Assembly: GCF_030068615.1 (NCBI RefSeq)
Contig: NZ_JASJOC010000003.1
Span: forward strand, 457,090 to 521,089
From: Halostagnicola sp. A-GB9-2
Lineage (GTDB): Archaea > Halobacteriota > Halobacteria > Halobacteriales > Natrialbaceae
DNA length: 64,000 nucleotides
Direction of reading: 5' to 3'
Shown piece after piece: positions 28,133-37,576 of this stretch. Position numbers and translations under genes: made by a program. The notes beneath the pieces are model-generated. The model had not been told where the DNA came from. It did no database searches and worked only from the letters and a program-made list of their open reading frames with translations. The first letter of the stretch is position 1; the number at the start of each line of letters is the position of its first letter.

Positions 28133-30649
28133 ATGGAGTATCACGAGGCGGCGGATTTCCTCTTTGGTCTGCGACGATTCCGCCCGAAACCGGGGACGGA
28201 ATCGACGGCTGCGCTCCTCGCCCACCTCGAGAACCCGCACGAAGACATCGATTTCGTTCAGGTAGCGGGCTCGAACGGAAAGGGGTCGACGGCACGGATG
28301 CTCGAGCGAACGCTTCGCGAAACCGGCCTCTCTGTCGGGATCTACACCTCACCACACCTCGAGGATCTGCGCGAGCGCGTTCGTGTCGACGGGCGCAAGA
28401 TTCCTCGATCGGCGGTCTGTTCGTTCGTCGAGTCGAGTCGAGACTATATCACCGAACGCGGTGCGGACGGCGAGTCGCCGACCTTTTTTGAGACGATGAC
28501 CGGCCTCGCACTGTGGTATTTCGGTCGTGAGGACGTCGATGTCGCGATTCTCGAGGTCGGTATCGGCGGCAAGTTCGACGCGACGAGCGTGGTCGACCCG
28601 ATAGCGAGCGCTGTGACGAGCGTCAGCCTCGAACACACCGGAATTATCGGCGAAACAAAGGCGGAAATCGCGCGAGATAAAGCACACGTCGCCCCCGCGA
28701 ACACACCGCTCGTCACCGGCGTTACCGACGAGACGCTCGAGCCGATCCGCGACGTTGCGGGCGATGTCGTGACGGTCGGAAGGGACGGCAAAGCGCTCGG
28801 GAACGAGTCGACTGATCTGGAATCGAGCGATCGCCGACCGGACGTTCGCGTCGCGTACGGCGGCCGGGTGAACCACATCGAGGCCGAAATCGAGATCGAC
28901 GGCGGTGATTGGGGGCTCGAGACGCAAATTCCGCTACCGGGCGAGCATCAGGCCGAAAACGCGGGAATCGCGGCGACGCTCGCTCGACAGGTGACCGACG
29001 TTACCGACGCCGAACTCGCCCGCGGACTGCGAAACGCCCACTGGCCGGGCCGGTTCGAGGTGCTCGACACCGAGCCGCTGGTCGTTCTCGACGGAGCGCA
29101 CAATCCCGCCGCCTGCGAGCGAGTCGCCGAAACGCTCTCGACCTACGAGTACGACGACCTCCACCTCGTCTTCGGCGCGATGCACGACAAGGACCATCGG
29201 GGGATGGCGGCGGCGCTGCCGACGCCCGACTCGCTCATCGCTTGCGAGCCGACGCTCGACCGGGCCGAGGACCGGGCCGTCCTCGCCGAGGTGTTCGACG
29301 ACGCCGGCCTCGAGACCGACAACGTACACACCGAATCGGCCGTTCAGGACGCCCTCTCGAGTGCGCTCGAGGCCGCGGGAGAGAACGACGCGGTGCTCGT
29401 AACGGGCTCGCTCTTTGCCGTCGCCGAGGCTCGGTCTCGGTGGACCGCGGCGGACGTGCTAAAGCGGATCCGCTCGCTCGAGGACGCCCGCGAAACGCTC
29501 GAGGGCGCACAGGTCACGGAGAAGGGCGTCTACCGAATGCGCGGGAAGGCCGTCCACCGCGTCGTCAAGACGAACTTACAGTACAGGCAGGCCTCGTATC
29601 TGAAACAGGAACTGTTGAGCCTCGGCGGCGAGTGCGCCCTTTCGGGACTCCAGCGCGAGGACGAACGGACCGACGCCGTCCTGATGGGGACGCTCTCGCA
29701 GTTCAAGCGATTGACCGACAAGCTCGAGGCCCAGCCCTACGGACTGGCCGACGTCGCTCGCGAACTGCGCGAGACGCTCGAGATCGGCGTCTCGGGACCC
29801 GACCATCAGTACCCGTGGCGGGATCGAACGGCGGTGATGGGCATCCTGAACGTCACGCCCGACAGCTTCCACGACGGCGGCGAGTACGGCGACCTCGAGG
29901 ACGCCGTCTCCCGCGCCGAGGCGATGATCGACGCCGGCGTGGACGTGATCGACATCGGCGGGGAGTCTACCCGCCCGGGTGCCGATCCCGTCTCGCTCGA
30001 GGAAGAGATCGACCGCGTCGTTCCTGTCGTCGAGCGGCTCAGGGAGGGTTCGTTGGCGGACGACGTGCTCATCTCCATCGACACGCGCAAGGCGGCCGTC
30101 GCCAAGGCGGCACTCGAGGCTGGCGCGGACATCCTGAACGACGTGTCGGGTCTTGAGGATCCGGAGATGCGCTTTGTCGCCGCGGAGTACGACGCGCCGC
30201 TGATCGTGATGCACAGCATCGACGCGCCCGTCGTTCCGGATCGGGACGTCGAGTACGACGACGTCGTCGAGGACGTAATCGACGAGTTGACCGAACGGGT
30301 GTTGCTCGCCGAGAAAGCGGGGCTCGACCGCGAGCAGATCATCGTCGATCCGGGGCTCGGATTCGGAAAGTCGCCCCGCGAAGGGTTCGAACTCCTGGGC
30401 CGGACGGAGGAACTCCGGGCACTCGACTCGCCGATCCTCATCGGTCACTCCCACAAATCGATGTTCGATCCCGTTACCGACGAGTCGGACGACCGACTCG
30501 TCCCGACCGTCGCGGCCAGCGCCCTCGCTGCCGATCGCGGAGCCGATATCGTCCGCGTTCACGACGTGCCCGAGAACGTCGCCGCCGTGAAGACAGCCCT
30601 CGCCATCGGAAATCCGGATCTGGTGGCCGACGATGAACTCGAGTGGTAG
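28133..30649 (+). CDS. folCP: Bifunctional folylpolyglutamate synthase / dihydropteroate synthase
   Basis: An 838-residue fusion. The N-terminal about 435 residues are a Mur-ligase-like FolC domain: P-loop VAGSNGKGSTARML at about residue 43, then SPHLEDLRERVRV and AHNPAA. It adds glutamate to folate or pteroate compounds. The C-terminal about 280 residues are FolP: MGILNVTPDSFHDGGEY, GGESTRPGADPV, SIDTRKAAVAKAAL, NDVSG and DPGLGFGKSPREGFELL. It couples pABA to the pterin pyrophosphate. A linker of about 130 residues joins them. The same FolC-FolP order is established for Haloferax volcanii. ATG 28133 fits leaderless haloarchaeal starts. Confidence 0.93.
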   Translation: MEYHEAADFLFGLRRFRPKPGTESTAALLAHLENPHEDIDFVQVAGSNGKGSTARMLERTLRETGLSVGIYTSPHLEDLRERVRVDGRKIPRSAVCSFVESSRDYITERGADGESPTFFETMTGLALWYFGREDVDVAILEVGIGGKFDATSVVDPIASAVTSVSLEHTGIIGETKAEIARDKAHVAPANTPLVTGVTDETLEPIRDVAGDVVTVGRDGKALGNESTDLESSDRRPDVRVAYGGRVNHIEAEIEIDGGDWGLETQIPLPGEHQAENAGIAATLARQVTDVTDAELARGLRNAHWPGRFEVLDTEPLVVLDGAHNPAACERVAETLSTYEYDDLHLVFGAMHDKDHRGMAAALPTPDSLIACEPTLDRAEDRAVLAEVFDDAGLETDNVHTESAVQDALSSALEAAGENDAVLVTGSLFAVAEARSRWTAADVLKRIRSLEDARETLEGAQVTEKGVYRMRGKAVHRVVKTNLQYRQASYLKQELLSLGGECALSGLQREDERTDAVLMGTLSQFKRLTDKLEAQPYGLADVARELRETLEIGVSGPDHQYPWRDRTAVMGILNVTPDSFHDGGEYGDLEDAVSRAEAMIDAGVDVIDIGGESTRPGADPVSLEEEIDRVVPVVERLREGSLADDVLISIDTRKAAVAKAALEAGADILNDVSGLEDPEMRFVAAEYDAPLIVMHSIDAPVVPDRDVEYDDVVEDVIDELTERVLLAEKAGLDREQIIVDPGLGFGKSPREGFELLGRTEELRALDSPILIGHSHKSMFDPVTDESDDRLVPTVAASALAADRGADIVRVHDVPENVAAVKTALAIGNPDLVADDELEW

Positions 30650-30716
30650 GCTTCGTTTGATCGCGGCGCGGATTGGTTAGGAAACGCTCACGTCTCTCCA
30701 CTCTCTGCGTCGAACC

Positions 30717-30923
30717 ATGGCTTCGTCCACCGACGATACACCGCTCGACTCTCTTTTCGAATCGATCGCGTTGATTATCGGCTTTACGGCGATTCTGTTC
30801 GTTTTGATTCAGGCCTGGACGTTGGACGCGCTTTTGTTCGTCGTCGTCGGGCTGAATCTGGTCGTAATCTATCTTCTCTACAGGATATTGGTTGCCGTCG
30901 AACACGTCGCTCAGGAAATTTGA
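30717..30923 (+). CDS. Small two-helix membrane protein
   Basis: A 68-residue protein with an acidic N-terminus and two hydrophobic helices (ALIIGFTAILFVLIQAW and LLFVVVGLNLVVIYLLYRIL), ending in VEHVAQEI. It lies 67 bp after folCP on the same strand and about 90 bp before the next gene, so it may be transcribed with either. Function unknown. Confidence 0.6.
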   Translation: MASSTDDTPLDSLFESIALIIGFTAILFVLIQAWTLDALLFVVVGLNLVVIYLLYRILVAVEHVAQEI

Positions 30924-31011
30924 TCGCTCGTGTAGTCACCTGCCGGCCCACGTTTCAACCGTCTCGAGTACGTATCCTCTCCGAATGCGGGCCTCGCCCG
31001 CGACTACTACA

Positions 31012-31764
31012 ATGACTGAGGACGCTCTTTCCGACGCCGCGGACGAACCGGGACTCGAGACGACGAAGTCGCTTCTCTGGACGGGCGCGAGCGACGGCTC
31101 GCTGGCGCTCGCGGGGGGCGGCGCGTTCGTCCTGGCGGGCGTTCGCTCGGTCGCCCGAGGCAGGTTTCGAGCGATCGGACAACTCGCGCTTGGTGGCGGA
31201 CTCCTCAAACTCGGCCAGTATCAGCGACGGAACCGCGACGGAACGGCGGTAGAACGGGCGCTCGCCGGTCGAGGTGCCCTCGACGGCGGAGGAGAAGACG
31301 AAACAGCAACAGACCAAACGGATGGGAAGGCACCCTCCGACGAGGCACACGCGGCGACCGAGCGCCACGACCTCGGCCGCGTTTCCCAGACCGACGAGGA
31401 CGGCGACGTCAGCTCCGACGCCGAGTTCGGAACATCTCGAGACGACGACTCCGAGTCGGAGATCGAGTTTACCGAGGAAACCGACGCCGAGCCTCGAGAC
31501 AGACCAGGGATCGATGCCGAGGATGACGATCCGAGACGGAACACGGGCGACGAGCGGGTCGAAATCGACGTTTCGGATTCGGCGCTCGCGGACGAACCGG
31601 CCGAGGCGACCGGTCCGGATCCGGAACAGGCCCAGCCGTCCCAGACGGAGGGAACAGAGCCCGAGGGAACCATCGAAGAGGATGCGTCCCACATGCGGGC
31701 CGACACCCCGGACGAGCGCGGGGGTGACGAGGAAAACGAGAGGGGCGAGGAAAGCGAAGAGTGA
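31012..31764 (+). CDS. Acidic membrane-associated hypothetical protein
   Basis: A 250-residue protein from ATG 31012 (MTEDALSDAADEPG). ATG 30985 is an in-frame alternative. The first about 80 residues carry a Gly/Ala-rich hydrophobic hairpin (GSLALAGGGAFVLAGVRSVARG and AIGQLALGGGLLKLGQY). The remaining 165 residues are an extreme low-complexity Asp/Glu/Ser/Thr tail with no predicted fold. Such tails are common in haloarchaea and say little about function. No family recognised. Confidence 0.6.
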   Translation: MTEDALSDAADEPGLETTKSLLWTGASDGSLALAGGGAFVLAGVRSVARGRFRAIGQLALGGGLLKLGQYQRRNRDGTAVERALAGRGALDGGGEDETATDQTDGKAPSDEAHAATERHDLGRVSQTDEDGDVSSDAEFGTSRDDDSESEIEFTEETDAEPRDRPGIDAEDDDPRRNTGDERVEIDVSDSALADEPAEATGPDPEQAQPSQTEGTEPEGTIEEDASHMRADTPDERGGDEENERGEESEE

Positions 31765-31913
31765 GGTGTTTGTCGAGTCTCTGTCTGCAAGGAAAACCAG
31801 TGGTGGCAACTTTGATCGAAACGCTGTTTCGACGGTTCGATACTACGATCAGAGACTTCGCCGATGACTTTCACAAACATACATTATGATGAAGGCGTAA
31901 CTGCACCCAGACT

Positions 31914-33068
31914 ATGTCTCATGGAAACTTCGAGGGGTACGGCGGTCGACACGTGCCGGACCCGCTCCAAGAGCCGCTCGAGCAACTGGCGACCGCGTAC
32001 GACGAAATCGGGACCAGCGACGAGTTTCAGGCCGATCTTCGGGATCTGCTCGAGGAGTTCGCCGGCCGACCGACGCCGCTGTATTACGCCGGAAACCTGA
32101 GCGAGCGCTACGGAGCCGAAATCTACCTCAAGCGCGAGGATCTGCTCCACGGCGGCGCTCACAAGATCAACAACGCGCTCGGTCAGGCCCTGCTCGCGAA
32201 ACGAGCGGGTCGGGATCGGCTGATCGCCGAGACGGGTGCGGGCCAGCACGGCACCGCAACGGCGATGGTCGGTGCCTTGCTCGGCCTCGAGACGGAGATC
32301 TACATGGGAAAAAAGGATGTCCAACGACAGGAGATGAACGTTTTCCGGATGCGATTGATGGGTGCCGAGGTCAACGAAGTGACCCGCGGCGGCGAGGGGC
32401 TGGCCGACGCCGTCGACGCCGCGCTCGAGGATTTTGCCGAAAACGTCGAGGACACCCACTACCTCGTCGGGAGCGTCGTCGGGCCTGACCCGTTCCCGCG
32501 GATGGTCCGGGACTTCCAGAGCGTCATCGGGACGGAGGCTCGAGAGCAGTTCCTCGATCGGACGGGCGAACTGCCTGACGCCGCGGTCGCCTGCGTCGGC
32601 GGCGGTTCGAACGCGATCGGATTGTTTCACGCCTTCCGAGACGATGATGACGTCGCGTTCTACGGTGCCGAAGGCGGCGGTGAGGGTTCGGACTCGAGTC
32701 GCCACGCGGCGCCGCTCTCGAGCGGTAAAGACGACGTTATCCACGGGATGAAAACCCGCGTCATCGACGAGGACGTCGACGTCCACTCCGTTTCGGCGGG
32801 ACTGGACTACCCCGGTGTCGGCCCCGAACACGCCATGTTTCGCGCCGTCGGTCGGTGCGAGTACAGCGGCGTCACCGACGACGCGGCGCTGGCCGCGTTC
32901 AGAGAACTCAGCGAAACGGAGGGGATTATCCCGGCCCTCGAGTCCAGCCACGGACTCGCTCGAGCGATTCAACTGGCCGAAGAGACGGATCACGAGCGGA
33001 TCCTGGTCAATCTCTCGGGGCGAGGTGACAAGGATATGGAGACTGCCGCCGAGAAATTCGACCTGTAG
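31914..33068 (+). CDS. trpB: Tryptophan synthase beta chain
   Basis: A 384-residue PLP enzyme that condenses indole and serine to tryptophan. The PLP lysine sits in KREDLLHGGAHKINN (about residue 82). ETGAGQHGTATA, the phosphate-binding CVGGGSNAIG and the monovalent-cation segment LESSHGLARA are all present. The LLHGGAHK form is that of the classical TrpB1 type. trpA and other trp genes are absent from this window, whereas archaeal trpB is often in a trp cluster, so this may be a detached or second copy. Length is normal. Confidence 0.93.
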   Translation: MSHGNFEGYGGRHVPDPLQEPLEQLATAYDEIGTSDEFQADLRDLLEEFAGRPTPLYYAGNLSERYGAEIYLKREDLLHGGAHKINNALGQALLAKRAGRDRLIAETGAGQHGTATAMVGALLGLETEIYMGKKDVQRQEMNVFRMRLMGAEVNEVTRGGEGLADAVDAALEDFAENVEDTHYLVGSVVGPDPFPRMVRDFQSVIGTEAREQFLDRTGELPDAAVACVGGGSNAIGLFHAFRDDDDVAFYGAEGGGEGSDSSRHAAPLSSGKDDVIHGMKTRVIDEDVDVHSVSAGLDYPGVGPEHAMFRAVGRCEYSGVTDDAALAAFRELSETEGIIPALESSHGLARAIQLAEETDHERILVNLSGRGDKDMETAAEKFDL

Positions 33069-33141
33069 TCGTTCGGACGCCCCTTCGGAGATAACGGTTG
33101 TTACCAAACCTATTTATTAGAAGAGAATCATTTTCAGAGTG

Positions 33142-33312
33142 ATGCCCGAAGACGTGATCGTTCATCGCCTCAACGTCATCATCGTCTTGATCGTCGCCGT
33201 CCTGGCCGTCCTGCTGTGGCCTGTTTTCTCCCAACTTCTCGTCTACGCCGTCGTCCTGTTGTTTCTCGCCGTCGCCGGGGCAATCGGTTGGTCGCTCGCA
33301 CAGTCGATCTGA
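33142..33312 (+). CDS. Very small membrane protein (56 aa)
   Basis: The frame ATG 33142 to TGA 33312 encodes 56 residues: MPEDVIVHRLN followed by two adjacent hydrophobic helices (VIIVLIVAVLAVLLWPVF and LVYAVVLLFLAVAGAIGW). An AT-rich, TATA-like stretch (about 33108-33122) precedes it at a distance suited to a near-leaderless mRNA. Codon third positions are strongly G/C, as in true genes here. Function unknown. The size is below most gene-caller cutoffs. Confidence 0.6.
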   Translation: MPEDVIVHRLNVIIVLIVAVLAVLLWPVFSQLLVYAVVLLFLAVAGAIGWSLAQSI

Positions 33313-33370
33313 ATCTTCCCTCGATTGCCCGATTCACCTTCCCTGATCACTGCTCTCTTGTACGCCCTGC

Positions 33371-34432
33371 TCACAGTATGCCAGCGTCTTCTCGAAGCGT
33401 TCGATATGTATCGAGATATCGCTCCCGAATCGAACGCTCGTCGTAGGCGGCGAACCGGTCGTCGTAGTCGCGGTACTCGAGGTCGCCGGCGCTGACGATA
33501 GCGTTCGTCAGTTCTTCCTCACTGGTGGTTCGAAAGCCTCGATCCCAGCCCTCGACGAGTTCGTGAGCGCTCGAGTCTGCGTGGTACTCGACGATGCCGA
33601 CACAGCCCGCGGCGAGCGCCCAGAGCATCTCCGTCGGAAAGACGCAGTGTTCGGCCGTCTGGGCGAAGACGTGTGCCCCGCGGTAGACGGCGATTCGGTC
33701 CTCGCGGGGGAGCTCGCCAGCGAACGTGATTCGATCCTCGATCCGAAGATCGCTGGCCAGCCCCTCGTAGTACTCGCGCTCGGGGCCGTCGCCGATGATG
33801 ACTGCGTTCCAGCTTCGGCGTCGCATTTCGGCCAGCGCGAGCAACAGGCTCTCGAGGTTCGCTCCCTCGTCGAGGCGGCGGGCGTAAACTACTTCCACGC
33901 GCTCTCCGGGGGCAACTCCTCGTATCCGTTCGGTATCGATCTGATTCGGGATCGGCGTCACCTGTTCGCTGTCGGCTCCGATTTCTCGGACCCAGGTTCC
34001 TACGAGCTCCGAGGGAGCCACGATCCGGTCGGGCTGGCTCGTTGCCCACCGGGTGACTCTGTCGTCGCCGACGCCGCCGTCGCCGTACCACTCGACGACG
34101 AGCGGGACGCGAGCGAGTCTCGAGCCCCAGTTGGCCGCGATACCCTGTTTCGGCGGCTGTGCGTTCGCATGGATGATGTCGGGCCCGAACCTGGCGAGGA
34201 CGAACGGGAGCCGAAGCAGAAACGACGTTTGGGCGTCAAGGCCGGTCGACACGCCGTGGTAGGTAATTCCGTCGCGTTCGAAGACCGATTCCTCGCTGGG
34301 CCAGAACTGGGCACAGAAGACGTGGACGTCGTGGCCGCCGTCTCGGAGCAACTCGAGGACCGCCTGAAACCGCTGGTTCGTCTCGGTATCGCGGTGATCG
34401 ACCGTTTCGAACGAGACGAACGCGATGTGCAT
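33371..34432 (-). CDS. Glycosyltransferase family 4 protein
   Basis: A 353-residue GT-B-fold glycosyltransferase of the GT4 type. The N-terminal domain has the acceptor-side glycine loop in DVHVFCAQFWPSEE and the DIIHANAQPPKQGI segment. The C-terminal domain has NQIDTERIRGVAPGERVEVVYARRLDEGAN, IIGDGPEREYYEGLA and the nucleotide-sugar segment FAQTAEHCVFPTEMLWALAAG. It probably transfers a sugar onto a surface glycan or glycolipid on the inner membrane face. Donor and acceptor unknown. Other envelope genes follow within 9 kb. Confidence 0.88.
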   Translation of the reverse strand: MHIAFVSFETVDHRDTETNQRFQAVLELLRDGGHDVHVFCAQFWPSEESVFERDGITYHGVSTGLDAQTSFLLRLPFVLARFGPDIIHANAQPPKQGIAANWGSRLARVPLVVEWYGDGGVGDDRVTRWATSQPDRIVAPSELVGTWVREIGADSEQVTPIPNQIDTERIRGVAPGERVEVVYARRLDEGANLESLLLALAEMRRRSWNAVIIGDGPEREYYEGLASDLRIEDRITFAGELPREDRIAVYRGAHVFAQTAEHCVFPTEMLWALAAGCVGIVEYHADSSAHELVEGWDRGFRTTSEEELTNAIVSAGDLEYRDYDDRFAAYDERSIRERYLDTYRTLREDAGIL

Positions 34433-34507
34433 ATGCCGTCGGGACGTAGCCCCGGATTAAAAAATCACCTAAGTTATCGAAGCGCCCGATCGAGTCGAAT
34501 CAGAGAC

Positions 34508-35215
34508 TCAGTCTTCGTCACCGCCGGGCATCGCATCTTCTACCGTGTCGCTGATGTAATCGCCGAGTCCATCCAACGGCCCGCTATCGTCGTCGTCCGA
34601 GTCGTCACTGTCCGATTCATCGTTGCTATCCGATTCGTCTGCTTCGCTTTCATCCTCGTTATCGGATTCCTCCTCGTCCGTTTCGTCGTCAGCGTCGTCC
34701 GCAGATTCGTCCGTCTCGTCATCGGCCTCGCTACTTTCCTCGGAGTCGTCCGTCTCGTCAGTGTCGTCGTTGCTTTCGTTTGTGTCGTCGTCTGACTCGT
34801 TCTGGTCGTTACTCTCGCCGTCGGACCCGTCCTCGCCGTCCACCGACACGTTCACGTCGCTATCGGATTCATTTTCTATAGCGTCTACCGATTCATTTAT
34901 CGCTCCATCCACTGATTCGTTGTCCGCATCGTCGGTCGATCCGTTATCGCCTTCAGCCGACGAATTCTCGTCGATTTCGGTCTCTCCGCCGAGAATATCT
35001 TCGGAGTCGGTATCCGACGTGCCGTCGGAGATACCGTCGAGGACGCCGATCGACTCTGGAACCCCGTCGCCGCTGGACGCTTCGCCGTCTAGAAACTCGG
35101 GGCCGACCACTGCGATTGTCAACCCGAACGCGACGAGGACGACCAGCACCGTGACGAGGACTGTCGTGACTGGCGCGGCCTGTTCTTCGTCGGTGGACTC
35201 GTCCTCGTCTGCCAT
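34508..35215 (-). CDS. Membrane-anchored acidic Ser/Asp/Glu-rich protein
   Basis: A 235-residue protein with a single N-terminal membrane helix (VTTVLVTVLVVLVAFGLTIAVVG) after a short charged cytoplasmic stretch. It is followed by about 190 residues made almost only of D, E, S, N and T. ATG 35215 is used because the longer frame to 35377 reads into the repeat element at 35306-35387. The tail resembles extracellular spacer regions of haloarchaeal surface proteins. No fold or enzyme motif is visible. Confidence 0.65.
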   Translation of the reverse strand: MADEDESTDEEQAAPVTTVLVTVLVVLVAFGLTIAVVGPEFLDGEASSGDGVPESIGVLDGISDGTSDTDSEDILGGETEIDENSSAEGDNGSTDDADNESVDGAINESVDAIENESDSDVNVSVDGEDGSDGESNDQNESDDDTNESNDDTDETDDSEESSEADDETDESADDADDETDEEESDNEDESEADESDSNDESDSDDSDDDDSGPLDGLGDYISDTVEDAMPGGDED

Positions 35216-35305
35216 CGTCCTGTTTCGTTCCGGATTCGGTCGTTTTGTTATGCACACCGAACAGCGCCGCGGCGTTGTCCCGTTTCGATTCGAACGGTGT
35301 GTGTG

Positions 35306-35387
35306 ATAGGGTCGGTTGTACATCATTTTCGGCCAGTCGCCACCCCGCTCTGGCGACAAACAGGTACACAGGGACAACCGACCCTAT
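35306..35387. mobile_element. 82-bp palindromic MITE-like element, copy 1
   Basis: Begins with ATAGGGTCGGTTGT and ends with its exact reverse complement, ACAACCGACCCTAT. The interior contains ATTTTCGGCCAGTCGCCACC and TGGCGACAAAC. The whole element matches, in reverse complement, a second 82-bp copy at 51080-51161 with only scattered differences. It has no coding capacity, and short terminal inverted repeats are typical of miniature inverted-repeat elements moved by a transposase elsewhere. It lies upstream of the acidic membrane protein gene. Confidence 0.75.
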
Positions 35388-35617
35388 GAGAGAACGCAAG
35401 GAGGGCAGTGGCGCCACGAGTTCTCCGCGGACAACCGCTCGACGAGAACCGACAGACCGCGATGACCGGCAGACGGACGACGACTAACCGCCAGGAAGAA
35501 CAGTTGCACCCGCTGGAACGGAGACTAGGCCGGACCTACAGGCGGAACGGTTTTCACTCACGATCGAAATCGAGGGGAAACGGTTACCGGGTTGTCCCGA
35601 CATGTTCTACGCACCCG

Positions 35618-37510
35618 ATGTACGATATCGAACGCTATCTCAACATCCGCAGCGCCTACGGCGCGTCGTTCGGTCCCGAAGGCGAGCGCCTCTCCATTCT
35701 GATGAATACGACCGGCGTCTCGCAGGTCTGGACGCTCGAGGAGCCGGTATCCTGGCCCGAACAGCGAACGTTTACCGACGAACAGGTGAGTTTCGCGTCA
35801 TGGTCGCCCGAACGCCCCGAACTGATCTTCGGGATGGACGAGGGCGGCGACGAGCGCGCGCAGTTGTTCCGACTCGATGCCGAGACCGGCGTCATCGAGA
35901 ACCTGACACGGAAACCCGAGTCCAAGCACCGCTGGGGCGGCTGGAGTCACGACGGCGAGCGGTTCGCGTTCACGTCGAATCGCCGGGACGAATCCGTCTT
36001 CGACATCTACGTTCAGAACCGAGACGAGACTGGCGACGGAGCAACGCTCGTCGCCGAGGGCGACGGCTGGCTCACCCTCTCGGGGTGGAGTCCGGACGAT
36101 TCGAAGCTCCTGGTCTCGAAGGCCTACTCGAATTTCGATCAGGACCTCTACGTGCTTGACCTCGAGGCGGCCACAGACGATACCGGCGACCTCGAGTCCA
36201 TCGATCCGAAATCGGTCGAACTCGAGAACCTCACGCCCCACGAGGGCGACGTTCGGTACCAGAGCGCGAGTTGGGCCTCGATTCCCGACGGAGCCGACGA
36301 GAGTCCGGGACTCTACCTGGTTACTGACAGGGATTCCGACACGCTCGAGCTGGCGTATCTGGATCTCGAGACGAACACGCTCGAGACGGTTGCCGAGGGC
36401 GGCGAGTGGAACGTCGACGGAATCGCCGTGGACGACGAGACAGGACGGTTCGTCTACTCGCGGAACGTCGAGGGCTATACCGATCTCACCGTCGGCGAGT
36501 TCGACGCCGCGGAGCCGACCGCCTTCGAGACGTTCCCGGAACCGGACCTTCCGGGCGGAATCGCTGGCGGCGTGAGCTTCGGGCCCGACGCCGACCGATT
36601 CGCCCTCTCGACCTCAGGCGATACGATCAACACGAATGTCTTCGTCGTCGAGGTCGAAACCGGCGAGACCGAGCAGTGGACCGCGGCACCGACAGCGGGT
36701 ATCCCCCGCGAAAGCTTCCGCGAGTCGAGCGTCGAACACGTCGAGAGCTTCGGCGTCGACGGGGAAACGCCGCCCGACGGTCTCGAGGTACCCGGCTTCC
36801 TCACCCTTCCCGAGACGACCGAGAACGGAGAAACGCCCGTCATCGTCGATATCCACGGCGGTCCCGAGAGTCAGCGTCGACCCTCGTTCTCGAGCGTCAA
36901 GCAGTACTTCCTGAATCGGGGCTACGCCTACTTCGAACCGAACGTGCGGGGCTCCTCGGGCTACGGAAGCGAGTACGCGAGCCTCGACGACGTCGAAAAG
37001 CGCATGGACTCGGTTGCGGATATCCGCGCCTGCGTCGAGTGGCTTCGGGATCATCCCGCGATCGACCCCGACAGAATCGCGTGCAAGGGTGGCTCCTACG
37101 GCGGCTTCATGGTGTTAGCCTCGCTCACCGAGTACCCGGATCTCTGGGCTGCGGGTATCGACGTGGTCGGCATCGCCAACTTCGTCACCTTCCTCGAGAA
37201 CACCGGCGACTGGCGTCGCGAACTCCGGGAGGCCGAGTACGGCTCGCTCGCCGAGGATCGCGAGTTCCTCGAGGAAATATCACCGATCAATAACGTTTCG
37301 TCGCTCGAGGCTCCCCTGTTCGTCCTCCACGGCGAGAACGACCCTCGCGTTCCGGTCGGCGAAGCCGAACAAATCGTCAAAATGGCCCGAGAGCAGGGTG
37401 TTCCGGTTCGGAAGCTGATATTCGCCGACGAGGGTCACGGGTTCTCAAAACTCGACAACCGCATCGAAGCCTACGCCGAAATCGCCGACTTCCTCGACGA
37501 ACATGTTTAA
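35618..37510 (+). CDS. S9 family serine peptidase (acylaminoacyl/prolyl oligopeptidase type)
   Basis: A 630-residue enzyme with an N-terminal seven-bladed propeller (about 1-370; repeated FSPDG-like blades such as GWSHDGERFAFTSNR). A C-terminal alpha/beta hydrolase domain (about 390-630) follows. The catalytic triad is visible: Ser in CKGGSYGGFM, Asp in VLHGENDPRVPV, His in DEGHGFS. There is no signal peptide, so it probably cleaves short peptides in the cytosol. ATG 35618 (MYDIERYLNIRSAYG) is taken because the 70-residue upstream extension has an alien composition. Confidence 0.92.
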   Translation: MYDIERYLNIRSAYGASFGPEGERLSILMNTTGVSQVWTLEEPVSWPEQRTFTDEQVSFASWSPERPELIFGMDEGGDERAQLFRLDAETGVIENLTRKPESKHRWGGWSHDGERFAFTSNRRDESVFDIYVQNRDETGDGATLVAEGDGWLTLSGWSPDDSKLLVSKAYSNFDQDLYVLDLEAATDDTGDLESIDPKSVELENLTPHEGDVRYQSASWASIPDGADESPGLYLVTDRDSDTLELAYLDLETNTLETVAEGGEWNVDGIAVDDETGRFVYSRNVEGYTDLTVGEFDAAEPTAFETFPEPDLPGGIAGGVSFGPDADRFALSTSGDTINTNVFVVEVETGETEQWTAAPTAGIPRESFRESSVEHVESFGVDGETPPDGLEVPGFLTLPETTENGETPVIVDIHGGPESQRRPSFSSVKQYFLNRGYAYFEPNVRGSSGYGSEYASLDDVEKRMDSVADIRACVEWLRDHPAIDPDRIACKGGSYGGFMVLASLTEYPDLWAAGIDVVGIANFVTFLENTGDWRRELREAEYGSLAEDREFLEEISPINNVSSLEAPLFVLHGENDPRVPVGEAEQIVKMAREQGVPVRKLIFADEGHGFSKLDNRIEAYAEIADFLDEHV

Positions 37511-37576
37511 TCGGCAACAATAGGAGAACGTCGCCGATGCACGATAGTTAACCGTCCGTGTTCCCGAAAGAGTCGT

